Source: Bacillus pseudomycoides DSM 12442
Lineage (GTDB): Bacteria > Bacillota > Bacilli > Bacillales > Bacillaceae_G
Assembly: GCF_000161455.1 (NCBI RefSeq)
Contig: NZ_CM000745.1
Location: 4,870,818-4,885,793, forward strand
Direction: 5' to 3'
DNA: 14,976 nt
Part shown: positions 14,323 to 14,976 of the stretch, one piece after another
Numbering within the stretch: the stretch's first letter is position 1
How the letters are laid out: each line of letters begins with the position of its first letter
The notes under the pieces: generated by a model
What the model was told of the DNA's origin: nothing
Seen by the model: only the letters and a program-made list of their open reading frames with translations
Databases searched by the model: none
Position numbers and translations under genes: made by a program

Positions 14323-14616
14323 CTACAAAATACGACAAGCCTGTACATATGGATCTTGTAGAATTCTTTCTACTAACGGAAGCATTTCTTCTTGAAAGGG
14401 TATATCAATTGGAAATGGTTTTTGTGATCCCGGTTTTGTGCCGTATTGCACAAATTTATATTGAACGGATTGATCGTGCTTGAGCACAATCAGCTTATAG
14501 CGATTGTCATCATGTTCAAGTGAAAAATCAATTGTAGCCCCGTCGTATGTTACATCATCTTTGTAGATGTATGGCTTCGGTGTGCCGATCCAGTCTATTT
14601 TTGCATGTGGGTTCAT
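14323..14616 (-). CDS. conserved hypothetical protein, 97 residues
   Basis: A soluble, charged 97-residue protein with no signal, membrane helix or motif I recognise. It opens MNPHAKIDWIGTPKPYIY and looks beta-rich in its first two thirds (short strands such as TIDFSLEHDDNRYKLIVL), with a helix near the end (LPLVERIL). AAGGAGG lies seven bases before the ATG. It stands alone between the zinc-ribbon operon terminator and the 3D-domain gene. I cannot assign a function. Confidence 0.75.
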   Translation of the reverse strand: MNPHAKIDWIGTPKPYIYKDDVTYDGATIDFSLEHDDNRYKLIVLKHDQSVQYKFVQYGTKPGSQKPFPIDIPFQEEMLPLVERILQDPYVQACRIL

Positions 14617-14636
14617 GGTATAGCCTCCTTATCGTC

Positions 14637-14666
14637 ATTATATATATATCCATTTTGGTTTTCCAA
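14637..14666 (-). promoter_or_regulatory. candidate promoter of the 97-residue gene
   Basis: On the minus strand TTGGAA and a perfect TATAAT (14642-14637) are 18 bases apart. The -10 box is only six bases before AAGGAGG, so the transcript would start almost at the ribosome binding site; a shifted TATATA would leave slightly more room. Confidence 0.4.
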
Positions 14667-14686
14667 CATATAAGTCGCTGCTAGGA

Positions 14687-14775
14687 GACTTGCGCTCGTT
14701 TTTACTTTGCATGGGGTTAAAAAAAGGCCCTGACCGCTTCTTTCCATGGCCGGCAGCTCTCTCGCATCTAAAAAA
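14687..14775 (-). repeat. dispersed repeat, copy B
   Basis: Read on the minus strand, this matches copy A at 2284-2381. The shared blocks are TTTTAG with GAGAG, AGAAGCGGTCAG, GCC plus a T run, CCCCATGC with AAGT, and a final GCAAGTC. It lacks about ten bases present in the second half of copy A. It is upstream of, and in the same sense as, the 97-residue gene. The bases outside the block are unrelated to those around copy A, so the element itself is what is shared. Confidence 0.7.
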
Positions 14776-14802
14776 GGATGTTTTTTCATTTGTGTTTATA
14801 TA

Positions 14803-14841
14803 AAAAAGTAAAAGCCAGCTCTCAATATATGAGAACTGGCT
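14803..14841 (-). terminator. terminator of the 3D-domain gene
   Basis: On the minus strand AGCCAGTTCTCA pairs with TGAGAGCTGGCT (one G-T pair) across a short TATAT loop, followed by TTTTACTTTTTT. It begins 20 bases after the gene's stop codon. Confidence 0.9.
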
Positions 14842-14861
14842 GAATTTTTAGCAGTCATTGG

Positions 14862-14976
14862 TTATTTTAAAATTTTCACTTTAACGGATTTACGTCCCCA
14901 TTTGTTAGCGGCTGAATCAGAGCCAACTAGAACGTCGATACGGTTACCTTTAATTGCGCCGCCAGTGTCACCAGCG
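14862..14976 (-). CDS. 3D-domain cell-wall protein (C-terminal end only)
   Basis: The last 37 codons and TAA are present; the gene runs off the window edge. The residues AGDTGGAIKGNRIDVLVG and the end KWGRKSVKVKILK are the typical close of a 3D (Asp-Asp-Asp) domain, with the aspartates of DTGG and RID visible. Such domains act in peptidoglycan hydrolases related to MltA. In the B. cereus group they end secreted SH3-domain proteins of the YocH or EntA/EntB type, which is the likely identity here, though the N-terminal part is not seen. Confidence 0.85.
   Translation of the reverse strand, partial: AGDTGGAIKGNRIDVLVGSDSAANKWGRKSVKVKILK

Overview
The window (about 15 kb, AT-rich, strong AAGGAGG-type ribosome binding sites, U-tailed hairpin terminators) reads as chromosomal DNA of a Bacillus cereus-group organism. 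Recognisable Bacillus genes support this: yknXYZ/yknW, comK, the ywqB-ywqA pair, VanZ, DUF1659/DUF2922 and a 3D-domain cell-wall protein. I see no rRNA, tRNA, transposase, prophage or CRISPR array.

Positions 1-3224 hold a tripartite efflux ABC transporter: the end of the adaptor (yknX), the ATPase (yknY) and the MacB-type permease (yknZ), linked by ATGA overlaps. A Yip1-family membrane protein of the size of YknW follows. In B. subtilis YknWXYZ is one complex with yknW first. Here the gene lies last, behind a 267-base spacer with a perfect hairpin, a dispersed repeat (its second copy is near 14.7 kb) and two hairpins that share bases. Positions 3225-4759 hold a small sigma-70-family gene behind tandem dyads, convergent with comK on the minus strand, then an AT-rich comK upstream region.

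Positions 4760-6265 hold small genes: a DUF4359 protein, a minus-strand DUF1659-DUF2922 pair and a VanZ-family protein. Positions 6324-10683 (minus) hold a SWIM zinc-finger protein and a SNF2 helicase with overlapping ends, matching B. subtilis ywqB and ywqA. Divergent from them, 10837-14264 is a three-gene operon whose products all start with, or end in, zinc ribbons: a coiled-coil soluble protein, an eight-helix membrane protein and a TcaA/YvbJ-like single-pass protein. Positions 14323-14976 (minus) hold a small hypothetical gene, the second copy of the dispersed repeat and the 3' end of a 3D-domain protein.

Most genes are ordinary core genes of the group. The less explained material is intergenic: the pair of related repeats, the overlapping hairpins before yknW, the tandem TTTGAAAT dyads before the sigma gene and the phased TTTGTAAA motifs before comK. 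The zinc-ribbon operon is the least understood gene set.
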